Positions 1 through 5,662 of a DNA stretch of 5,981 bases are shown here, in pieces. The position numbers and the translations under genes were made by a program. How positions within the stretch are numbered: position 1 is the first letter of the stretch; every line of letters begins with the position of its first letter. The DNA is from an uncultured Collinsella sp. Its GTDB lineage: Bacteria > Actinomycetota > Coriobacteriia > Coriobacteriales > Coriobacteriaceae. A model generated the notes under the pieces. The model did no database searches and had not been told where the DNA came from. It saw nothing but the letters and a program-made list of their open reading frames with translations. The stretch is taken from contig USFK01000100.1 of the NCBI GenBank assembly GCA_900553935.1, positions 1 to 5,981 on the forward strand, written 5' to 3'.

Positions 1-2
1 GG

Positions 3-1895
3 AAAATTGCGCTGGCCGGTGCTGTGGGCAGAGCTGCTGTGTATGGGGCAGCTGGCCCTCCGGGTACCGCCAGCGTGCTGTGGACCCTCGATGGCTACAA
101 GTGGAACGACGCCGCGTGGCTTAAGCGCCGCGCCAGCCATAACCACATGTCGCAGCCGCTTAACATCTACGAGGTGCATATTGGCTCGTGGAAGCGCCAC
201 GGCGACGCGCCGCAGGGCGAGCCGGACGAGTACGGCAACTACCCCGGCCCCATGGATCCCTTCCCCGCACAGCGCGGTGAGTTCTACACCTACGACGACC
301 TGTCGGTGGAGCTCGTGGACTACGTACGCGACATGGGCTATACGCATATCGAGGTCATGCCGCTTATGGAGCATCCCTTCGACGGCTCCTGGGGCTACCA
401 GACGACCGGCTACTACGCCGCCACGTCGCGCTACGGCAACCCGCAGCAGCTCATGCACTTTATCGATGCATGCCACGAGGCAGGCATCGGCGTGATCATG
501 GACTGGGTGCCCGGCGGTTTTTGCGCCGACGCCCACGGCCTTGCCACCTTTAACGGCCACATGCTGTTTGAGCACGAGATTCACCCCAACTGGGGCACGC
601 ACAAGTTTGACTTCGCCCGCGGCGAGGTCCGCTCCTTCCTGGTCTCCAACGTGCTGTACTGGCTCGAGAACTTCCACGTTGACGGCATTCGCATGGACGG
701 CGTGTCGAGCATGCTGTACCTCAACTTTGGCATCGACGATCCCGGCCAAAAGAAGTTCAACAAGTACGGTACCGAGGAGGACCTAGACGCCAGCGCGTTT
801 ATCCGCCAGGTCAACTGCGCTGTAGAGGCACACTACCCCGACGTGATGATGATGGCCGAGGAGTCCACCGCGTGGCCGCTCGTGACCTACCCGCCGCAGG
901 ACGGCGGCCTGGGCTTCCACTACAAGTGGGACATGGGCTGGATGAACGACACCCTGCACTACATGCAGACCGATTTTCCGTGGCGCCCCGGCAACCACGG
1001 CCTGCTCACGTTCTCCATCATGTATGCCTTTACCGAGAACTTTATCTGCCCGCTGAGCCACGACGAGGTCGTGCACGGCAAGTGCTCGCTCATCGGCCGC
1101 ATGCCGGGCGACTGGTGGCGCCAGTTTGCCGGCCTGCGCACGCTGGCCTTCTACCAGATGACGCACCCCGGAGCCAAGCTCAACTTTATGGGCAACGAGA
1201 TCGGCCAGTTTATTGAGTGGCGCTACTACGAATCCATTCAGTGGTTCCTGACCGAGGAGTACGAGACCCACCGTCATCATCAGGCGTTTATCAAGGCGCT
1301 CAACCACCTGTACACCGCCGAGCCCGCCCTGTACGAGCGCGGCTACACCGACGACGGCTTTACCTGGATCGATGCGGACAACTCCAAGCAGTCCATCGTG
1401 AGCTTTGTGCGCCAGGGCGAGGACATCGACGACGACCTGGTGATCCTGATCAACTTTGACCCGGCGAGCTACGAGAGCTTCCGCGTAGGCGTGCCGCGCG
1501 AGGGTGACTGGGAGGTCATCTTTGATTCTGACCGTCCCGAGTTCGGCGGCAGCGGATACGCCGGTGAGGAGCCCTACACCTGCTCGAGCGAGCCCTATCC
1601 CTGGAACGGGCAGATGGACTCCATCGAGATGAAGGTGCCCGGCCTGGCAGGCGTGGTGCTTAAGCGACGCGGTCCCAGCAGCTACAAGCCGCCGGTGGTG
1701 GAGGCTCCCAAGAAGGCGACGCGCAAGCGCACGTCCTCGGTAAAGCCCAAGCCCGCGGCCGCCAAGAAGGCTCCGGCTAAGGCGAAGGTAACCAAGGGTG
1801 CTGCGAAGCCCGCCACGGCCAAAAAGACAACCACCAAAAAGGCTGCCTCCAAGGCCAAAACAGGCACTGTTAAGGCGTCTGGCAAGGATGCGTAA
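3..1895 (+). CDS. glgB: 1,4-alpha-glucan branching enzyme GlgB, 5' partial
   Basis: This is a GH13 branching enzyme that cuts alpha-1,4 glucan chains and re-attaches the piece as an alpha-1,6 branch during glycogen synthesis. The frame is open to the left edge, so the true start and most of the N-terminal CBM48 domain lie outside; the first in-frame GTG (24) is not a credible start. The catalytic barrel is complete. Region I is Asp-Trp-Val-Pro-Gly-Gly-Phe (501-521). Region II is Asp-Gly-Ile-Arg-Met-Asp (681-698), whose last Asp is the nucleophile. Region III is Met-Ala-Glu-Glu-Ser-Thr, with the acid/base Glu at 858-860. Region IV is Ser-His-Asp-Glu (1056-1067). The beta-sandwich C-terminal domain ends near 1673. 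Two oddities stand out: the region I histidine is replaced by Gly (516-518), and the protein ends in a 62-residue Lys/Ala-rich tail. The first roughly 60 bases do not match the family well. TAA ends the gene 94 bases before glgP in the same direction, which fits a shared operon. Confidence 0.95.
   Translation, partial: KIALAGAVGRAAVYGAAGPPGTASVLWTLDGYKWNDAAWLKRRASHNHMSQPLNIYEVHIGSWKRHGDAPQGEPDEYGNYPGPMDPFPAQRGEFYTYDDLSVELVDYVRDMGYTHIEVMPLMEHPFDGSWGYQTTGYYAATSRYGNPQQLMHFIDACHEAGIGVIMDWVPGGFCADAHGLATFNGHMLFEHEIHPNWGTHKFDFARGEVRSFLVSNVLYWLENFHVDGIRMDGVSSMLYLNFGIDDPGQKKFNKYGTEEDLDASAFIRQVNCAVEAHYPDVMMMAEESTAWPLVTYPPQDGGLGFHYKWDMGWMNDTLHYMQTDFPWRPGNHGLLTFSIMYAFTENFICPLSHDEVVHGKCSLIGRMPGDWWRQFAGLRTLAFYQMTHPGAKLNFMGNEIGQFIEWRYYESIQWFLTEEYETHRHHQAFIKALNHLYTAEPALYERGYTDDGFTWIDADNSKQSIVSFVRQGEDIDDDLVILINFDPASYESFRVGVPREGDWEVIFDSDRPEFGGSGYAGEEPYTCSSEPYPWNGQMDSIEMKVPGLAGVVLKRRGPSSYKPPVVEAPKKATRKRTSSVKPKPAAAKKAPAKAKVTKGAAKPATAKKTTTKKAASKAKTGTVKASGKDA
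1707..1892 (+). other. Histone-H1-like Lys/Ala/Pro-rich C-terminal tail of GlgB
   Basis: The last 62 residues of GlgB contain 19 Lys, 2 Arg and 16 Ala, with Thr, Ser, Pro and Val, only one acidic residue and no aromatic residues. The segment follows directly on the end of the C-terminal beta domain and shows no fold-like pattern, so it should be disordered and strongly basic. Canonical GlgB proteins end at or near the beta domain. Similar AKP-rich tails occur on actinobacterial nucleoid proteins and some other enzymes of high-GC Gram-positives. Its role here is unknown; binding to a polyanion (DNA, RNA, polyphosphate) or to the granule surface are guesses. Codon use matches the rest of the gene, so it does not look like a frameshift product. 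Confidence 0.85.
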
Positions 1896-1903
1896 CAAAG
1901 TCG

Positions 1904-1915
1904 TTACACGTGTAA
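1904..1915. promoter_or_regulatory. 12-bp perfect palindrome, candidate operator
   Basis: TTACACGTGTAA reads identically on both strands and lies 9 bases after the glgB stop codon, 74 bases before the glgP start. It has a central CG step and an AT-rich edge, as in many dimeric-regulator operators; a LacI/GalR-type sugar regulator is one possibility. A five-base inverted repeat (GTAAC at 1892-1896, GTTAC at 1903-1907) overlaps its left side. No convincing -35/-10 pair could be placed next to it, so the regulatory role is inferred from symmetry and location only. Confidence 0.35.
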
Positions 1916-1920
1916 TTACC

Positions 1921-1935
1921 CGCCCCGTGGGGGCG
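1921..1935 (+). terminator. Short GC hairpin between glgB and glgP, no T-tract
   Basis: CGCCCC (1921-1926) and GGGGCG (1930-1935) form a perfect 6-bp stem with a 3-base GTG loop. The bases after it (TAGGATAGAA) are not T-rich, so this is not a textbook intrinsic terminator. It could be a weak terminator or pause site, or an RNA-processing or stability element separating glgB from glgP. Confidence 0.35.
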
Positions 1936-1953
1936 TAGGATAGAAGTCATAAC

Positions 1954-1988
1954 CGTTCCGGGAGAAACATCCCCGGGGGAAAGGAACG
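1954..1988 (+). promoter_or_regulatory. Hairpin that can cover the glgP ribosome binding site
   Basis: CGTTCC (1954-1959) is exactly complementary to GGAACG (1983-1988), which includes part of the purine-rich Shine-Dalgarno stretch (AAAGGAA, 1980-1986) directly before the glgP ATG at 1990. An alternative pairing of TCCGGG (1957-1962) with CCCGGG (1972-1977, one U-G pair) would leave the ribosome site freer. CCCCGGGG (1971-1978) is also a self-complementary 8-mer. The two structures share bases and cannot form together, so translation of glgP might be tuned by mRNA folding. This is inference; no known riboswitch family is recognised. Confidence 0.3.
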
Positions 1989-1989
1989 T

Positions 1990-4416
1990 ATGAATAAGAT
2001 CTTCGACAACAAGCAGGAGTTTACCGAGCTCTATCGCGATGCCGTCATGAGCATCAGTGGCAAGAGCGTCGAGGCCGCCAGTGACCTGGACCGCTTTAAC
2101 GCCCTAGCCAAGCTCGTGGCCGAGAAGGCGCGCACCGTTGCCACCAAGAGCGACGCCCGTGTGACCGCCGAGGGCAAGAAGCGCGTGTACTACTTCTCGA
2201 TCGAGTTTTTGATCGGCCGCCTGCTCGACAACTACCTGCTCAACTTTGGCGTGCGCGACATGGTCGCCGAGGCGCTCGACGACATGGGCTTTGACCTGTC
2301 CGTCATCGAGAACCAGGAGCCCGATCCGGCTCTGGGCAACGGTGGCCTGGGCCGTCTGGCCGCATGCTTCCTTGATTCCATGGCAGCCGAGGGCATTGCC
2401 GGCTACGGCAACGGCATGCGCTACCGCTACGGCCTGTTTAAGCAGGAGATCGTCAACGGTAGCCAGGTCGAGGCCACCGACGAGTGGCTCACCCACGGCT
2501 ATCCCTGGGAGGTCCGTCGTCAGGACAAGGCCGTGACCATCAAGTTTGGTGGCCATGTAGAGGGCTTTGAGGAGAACGGCCGTACGTTCTACCGCACGGT
2601 GGACACGCAGGACATCCTGGCCGTCCCTTATGACATCCCCGTGGTGGGCTATGCCGGCGAGACCGTCAACAAGCTGCGCGTCTGGGCCGCCGAGCCAGTC
2701 GAGGAGCACTTTGACCTGGAGGCCTTCAACCGCGGCGACTACGCCCTGGCCGACGCCGAGCGCGCCGAGGCCGAGGCCATCAGCGCCATCCTCTACCCCA
2801 ACGACGCCGGCGAGCACGGTCGTCTGCTGCGCCTGAAGCAGGAGTACCTGTTTGTCTCCGCTGGCCTGCAGACCATCCTCGGCACCTACGAGCGCGACTT
2901 TGGCCCCGACTGGGAGCACCTCGCCGACCACGTGGCCATCCACACCAACGACACCCACCCCGCCATGTGCGGCCCCGAGCTCATGCGTATCCTCATCGAC
3001 GAGAAGAAGCTCGAGTGGGATGACGCCTGGAACATCGTGACGCAGGTCGTGAGCTACACCAACCACACCATCCTGCCCGAGGCTCTGGAGAAGTGGCCCA
3101 TCGGCACGTTCTCCAAGCTCCTCCCCCGCGTGTACCAGATCATCGACGAGATCAGCCGTCGTTGGCACGAGTCGTTCGATACCACGCAGGAGGGCTGGCA
3201 GGAGCGTCTGCGCCAGACCGCCATCCTGTGGGACGGCGAGATTCGCATGGCCAACCTATCCGTGATCTGCAGCCATAGCGTCAACGGCGTGGCCAAGATC
3301 CACTCCGACATCATCAAGAACATCGTGCTCAAGGACTTCTATGCCCTGACGCCCGAAAAGTTCAACAACAAGACCAACGGTATCTCGCACCGTCGTTTCT
3401 TTGCCGAGGCCAACCCCACCTACGCCAAGCTCGTGACCGAGGCCATTGGCGACGGTTGGCTCAAGGACGCCTTTGAGCTGGAGAAGCTTAAAAGTTTCCA
3501 GAACGACACCGAGTTCCTGAAGGCCGTGGGTGCCTCCAAGCGCGCCAACAAGGAGCGCCTGGCCGCCTACGTTAAGGCCGAAACCGGTCTGGTCATCGAC
3601 CCCAATACCGTCTTCGATGTTCAGGTGAAGCGCTTCCACGCCTACAAGCGCCAGCTCATGAACATCATGAAGGTGATGGACATCTACAACCGTCGCATCG
3701 CCGATCCCAACTTCCACGTGACGCCGACGACCTTCATCTTTAGCGGCAAGGCTGCCTCGAGCTACACCTTCGCCAAGGAGACCATCCGCCTCATTAACTC
3801 CGTGGCCGACGTCATCAACAACGATGCCCGCGTCAACGAGGTCATGAAGGTCTGCTTTATCCCCAACTTCCGCGTGAGCAACGCCCAGCTCATCTACCCC
3901 GCCGCCGAGATCTCGGAGCAGATTTCCACGGCCGGCAAGGAGGCCTCGGGCACGTCCAACATGAAGCTCATGATGAACGGCGCCATTACGCTGGGCACCC
4001 TCGACGGCGCCAACATCGAGATCGCCGACCTGGCCGGCCGCGAGAACGAGGCCATCTTTGGCCTGACCGCTCCTGAGGTCGAGCAGCTCTGGGCATCCAA
4101 CAGCTACTTTGCGTGGGACACCCTCAACGGCGACCGCGAGCGTCTGGGCCGCGTGATGAACGAGCTCAAGGACAACACGTTTGCCGGCCTTTCGGGCAAC
4201 TTCGAAAGCATCTACAACGAACTCATGAACAACAACGACCCCGACCTGGTCATGGCCGACTTCCGCAGCTACGTGGATGCGTGGGAGGCGCTCACGAACA
4301 GCTACGGCGACCAGGAGACCTGGAACCGCAAGGCCCTGCTCAACACCGCCTCCTCCGGCTGGTTCTCGAGCGACCGCACCATTCGCGAGTACCGCGACGA
4401 GATCTGGCACGCGTAA
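1990..4416 (+). CDS. glgP: Glycogen/maltodextrin phosphorylase GlgP
   Basis: This PLP-dependent GT35 phosphorylase uses phosphate to remove glucose-1-phosphate from the non-reducing ends of glycogen or maltodextrins. It has 808 residues, the usual bacterial size (about 800), without a long N-terminal regulatory extension. An early conserved segment, Tyr-Tyr-Phe-Ser-Ile-Glu-Phe, is followed by Asn-Gly-Gly-Leu-Gly-Arg-Leu. Then come Asn-Asp-Thr-His-Pro (320-324), Tyr-Thr-Asn-His-Thr with the glucose-site His359, Val-Lys-Arg-Phe-His-Ala-Tyr-Lys-Arg with phosphate/PLP contacts Lys547, Arg548 and Lys553, and the PLP motif Glu-Ala-Ser-Gly-Thr-Ser-Asn-Met-Lys with Lys659 as the Schiff-base lysine. 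The ATG start is supported by AAAGGAA at 1980-1986 and a normal N-terminus. It ends in TAA, followed by a strong hairpin before glgC. Whether it prefers glycogen or maltodextrin cannot be told from the sequence; the neighbouring glgB and glgC favour glycogen. Confidence 0.97.
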   Translation: MNKIFDNKQEFTELYRDAVMSISGKSVEAASDLDRFNALAKLVAEKARTVATKSDARVTAEGKKRVYYFSIEFLIGRLLDNYLLNFGVRDMVAEALDDMGFDLSVIENQEPDPALGNGGLGRLAACFLDSMAAEGIAGYGNGMRYRYGLFKQEIVNGSQVEATDEWLTHGYPWEVRRQDKAVTIKFGGHVEGFEENGRTFYRTVDTQDILAVPYDIPVVGYAGETVNKLRVWAAEPVEEHFDLEAFNRGDYALADAERAEAEAISAILYPNDAGEHGRLLRLKQEYLFVSAGLQTILGTYERDFGPDWEHLADHVAIHTNDTHPAMCGPELMRILIDEKKLEWDDAWNIVTQVVSYTNHTILPEALEKWPIGTFSKLLPRVYQIIDEISRRWHESFDTTQEGWQERLRQTAILWDGEIRMANLSVICSHSVNGVAKIHSDIIKNIVLKDFYALTPEKFNNKTNGISHRRFFAEANPTYAKLVTEAIGDGWLKDAFELEKLKSFQNDTEFLKAVGASKRANKERLAAYVKAETGLVIDPNTVFDVQVKRFHAYKRQLMNIMKVMDIYNRRIADPNFHVTPTTFIFSGKAASSYTFAKETIRLINSVADVINNDARVNEVMKVCFIPNFRVSNAQLIYPAAEISEQISTAGKEASGTSNMKLMMNGAITLGTLDGANIEIADLAGRENEAIFGLTAPEVEQLWASNSYFAWDTLNGDRERLGRVMNELKDNTFAGLSGNFESIYNELMNNNDPDLVMADFRSYVDAWEALTNSYGDQETWNRKALLNTASSGWFSSDRTIREYRDEIWHA

Positions 4417-4451
4417 AGGCGCGCGAGCTCCCTTTGCCGCACGGCATTACT

Positions 4452-4482
4452 CGACGGGCGCGACAGAGCGCCGCGCCCGTCG
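4452..4482 (+). terminator. Strong GC-rich hairpin between glgP and glgC
   Basis: CGACGGGCGCG (4452-4462) and CGCGCCCGTCG (4472-4482) are perfect inverted repeats, giving an 11-bp stem, nearly all G-C pairs, around a 9-base loop. The following bases are CTAATGGGTT, with no T-run, so efficient intrinsic termination is doubtful. The position 35 bases after the glgP stop and 39 bases before the glgC ATG suits a partial terminator, or a 3'-end stabiliser that gives glgP and glgC different transcript levels. It lies in the high-GC part of the window, clear of the composition junction. Confidence 0.6.
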
Positions 4483-4502
4483 CTAATGGGTTAGGAACAT
4501 CG

Positions 4503-4529
4503 ATGACAGAAGGAGAAATCGATGAGTAA
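4503..4529 (+). promoter_or_regulatory. 8-codon mini-ORF overlapping the glgC start (possible translational coupling)
   Basis: ATG at 4503 opens a frame encoding Met-Thr-Glu-Gly-Glu-Ile-Asp-Glu and stops with TAA at 4527-4529, so it runs through the glgC Shine-Dalgarno (AAGGAG, 4510-4515) and past the glgC ATG (4522) in a different frame. It has its own Shine-Dalgarno-like AGGAA (4493-4497), five bases upstream. The start region is partly repeated: ATCGATGA occurs at 4499-4506 and again at 4518-4525. Ribosomes ending on the mini-ORF would stop a few bases beyond the glgC start and could re-initiate there. It is equally possible that this is a chance product of the short duplication. Confidence 0.3.
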
Positions 4530-5661
4530 GAAAGAATGCATCGCGATGCTCCTCGCAGGAGGACAGGGCAGCCGATTGGGGGCACTCACCCAAAAGATCG
4601 CCAAGCCGGCGGTTAGCTTTGGTGGCAAGTTCCGCATTATCGACTTTTCGCTGTCCAACTGCTCCAACTCGGGCATCGACACGGTGGGCGTTCTGACGCA
4701 GTACCGTCCCTACCTGCTGCATGCCTACGTGGGCTCCGGCGAGGCGTGGGATCTGGACAGCCGCGACGGCGGCGTGTCGATGCTGCCGCCGTACGAGACG
4801 CAGACCGGTGGCGCCTGGTATGCGGGCACGGCCGACGCCATTACGCAGAACCTCGACTACATCAAGGCCAACGACCCCAAGTACGTTCTGATTCTTTCGG
4901 GCGATCACCTGTATCGCATGGACTACCGCAAGATGCTCAAGACGCACATTGAGAACAACGCCGACCTCACGGTGAGCGTTATGCCCGTGCCGTGGGAGGA
5001 GGCCAGCCGCTTTGGCATCCTGACCACCGATCCCGAGGACGGTCGTATCACCAAGTTCACCGAGAAGCCCGAGAAGCCCGATTCGAACCTCGCGTCCATG
5101 GGCATCTACATCTTCTCGGCCGACGTGCTGATCGAGGCGCTCGAAGAGGACGCTCTGGACCAGCGCTCGAGCCACGACTTTGGCAAGGACATCATCCCTA
5201 CTCTTCTTGGCGATGAGAAACGTCTTTTCGCTTACCGTTTCAAGGGCTACTGGAAGGATGTTGGAACCATAGATTCTCTCTGGGAAGCAAATATGGACCT
5301 CATTGATTCCAGAAATGAGCTGAATCTGAACGATCCAACATGGAAGATCTACACAGAAGACACATCCGCTCTTCCTCAGTACATAGGACCAAACGCCAAA
5401 GTAAATAAGGCCTTCATTACCCAGGGCTGTGTTGTAGAGGGTGAAGTAAATCATTCTGTACTGTTCACCGGATGTAAGGTCGGCGAAGGTGCCAAGATCA
5501 TCGACAGTGTACTGATGCCAGGCGTAGAAGTTGCCGCCGGCGCAGTTGTTCAGCGTGCACTTGTTGCTGATAATGTCAAGATTGGCCAGGATGCTGTTGT
5601 AGGCAGTGCAGACAGTGAAAATATCGAACTCGTGTCCAAACGTGTAAAGGGGGTAGAATAA
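4522..5661 (+). CDS. glgC: Glucose-1-phosphate adenylyltransferase GlgC (frame intact, sequence mosaic)
   Basis: GlgC makes ADP-glucose and pyrophosphate from ATP and glucose-1-phosphate, the committed step of bacterial glycogen synthesis. It has 379 residues, a normal length. The nucleotidyltransferase domain shows Gly-Gly-Gln-Gly-Ser-Arg-Leu (13-19), Lys28-Pro-Ala-Val then Phe-Gly-Gly-Lys-Phe-Arg-Ile-Ile-Asp-Phe (33-42), Ala-Gly-Thr-Ala-Asp-Ala (101-106), Ser-Gly-Asp-His (126-129), Phe-Gly-Ile-Leu (164-167), Glu-Lys-Pro (181-183) and Gly-Tyr-Trp-Lys-Asp-Val-Gly-Thr (242-249). A left-handed beta-helix of hexapeptide-like repeats follows from about residue 285. The start is fixed by AAGGAG at 4510-4515, six bases before ATG. 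Base and codon use change sharply near residue 225: codons 1-225 have no GTA among 10 Val and 10 GAG to 2 GAA, whereas codons 226-379 have 9 GTA among 19 Val and 3 GAG to 8 GAA. The two parts probably derive from different genomes. Confidence 0.93.
   Translation: MSKKECIAMLLAGGQGSRLGALTQKIAKPAVSFGGKFRIIDFSLSNCSNSGIDTVGVLTQYRPYLLHAYVGSGEAWDLDSRDGGVSMLPPYETQTGGAWYAGTADAITQNLDYIKANDPKYVLILSGDHLYRMDYRKMLKTHIENNADLTVSVMPVPWEEASRFGILTTDPEDGRITKFTEKPEKPDSNLASMGIYIFSADVLIEALEEDALDQRSSHDFGKDIIPTLLGDEKRLFAYRFKGYWKDVGTIDSLWEANMDLIDSRNELNLNDPTWKIYTEDTSALPQYIGPNAKVNKAFITQGCVVEGEVNHSVLFTGCKVGEGAKIIDSVLMPGVEVAAGAVVQRALVADNVKIGQDAVVGSADSENIELVSKRVKGVE
5180..5225. other. Composition breakpoint inside glgC (probable contig chimera junction)
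   Basis: To the left, up to the codons for Lys-Asp-Ile-Ile (AAG GAC ATC ATC, ending at 5196), codons end mostly in G or C. From CCT ACT CTT CTT (5197-5208) onward they become mixed and AT-richer, and stay so through glgD to the window end. The frame is uninterrupted and the protein motif is conserved, so the join sits at equivalent positions of two homologous genes. No repeat, insertion-sequence end or integration site is visible at the join. Confidence 0.8.
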
Positions 5662-5662
5662 T

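Noticed and set aside
1707..1892. GlgB basic tail as a frameshift artefact
   Set aside because: It stays in the glgB frame with the same codon preference (AAG for Lys, GCC for Ala) and ends in a normal TAA before the intergenic gap, so it looks like true coding sequence.
783..1898. Long minus-strand open frame of 371 codons opposite glgB
   Set aside because: It is a shadow of high-GC coding DNA: Leu/Val/Gly/Ala/His-rich, no recognisable motif, and antisense to a clear GH13 enzyme.
1936..1941. TAGGAT as a -10 promoter element for glgP
   Set aside because: No matching -35 hexamer lies at 16-18 bases upstream (TAATTA is found there), so the promoter call is not supportable.
2104..4410. Two long minus-strand open frames (354 and 384 codons) opposite glgP
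   Set aside because: They have the same shadow composition (Val/Gly/Leu/His/Asp-rich), no domain pattern, and lie opposite a fully conserved phosphorylase.
4113..4529. 138-codon + strand open frame overlapping the 3' end of glgP
   Set aside because: It is Arg/Pro/Gln-rich out-of-frame translation of glgP continuing into the gap. Only its last eight codons (from ATG 4503) have a plausible ribosome site, and these are reported separately.
5190..5200. Insertion-sequence or phage attachment site causing the composition switch
   Set aside because: No inverted repeats, target duplication, integrase or tRNA is present, and the glgC frame continues perfectly. A homologous join explains it better.
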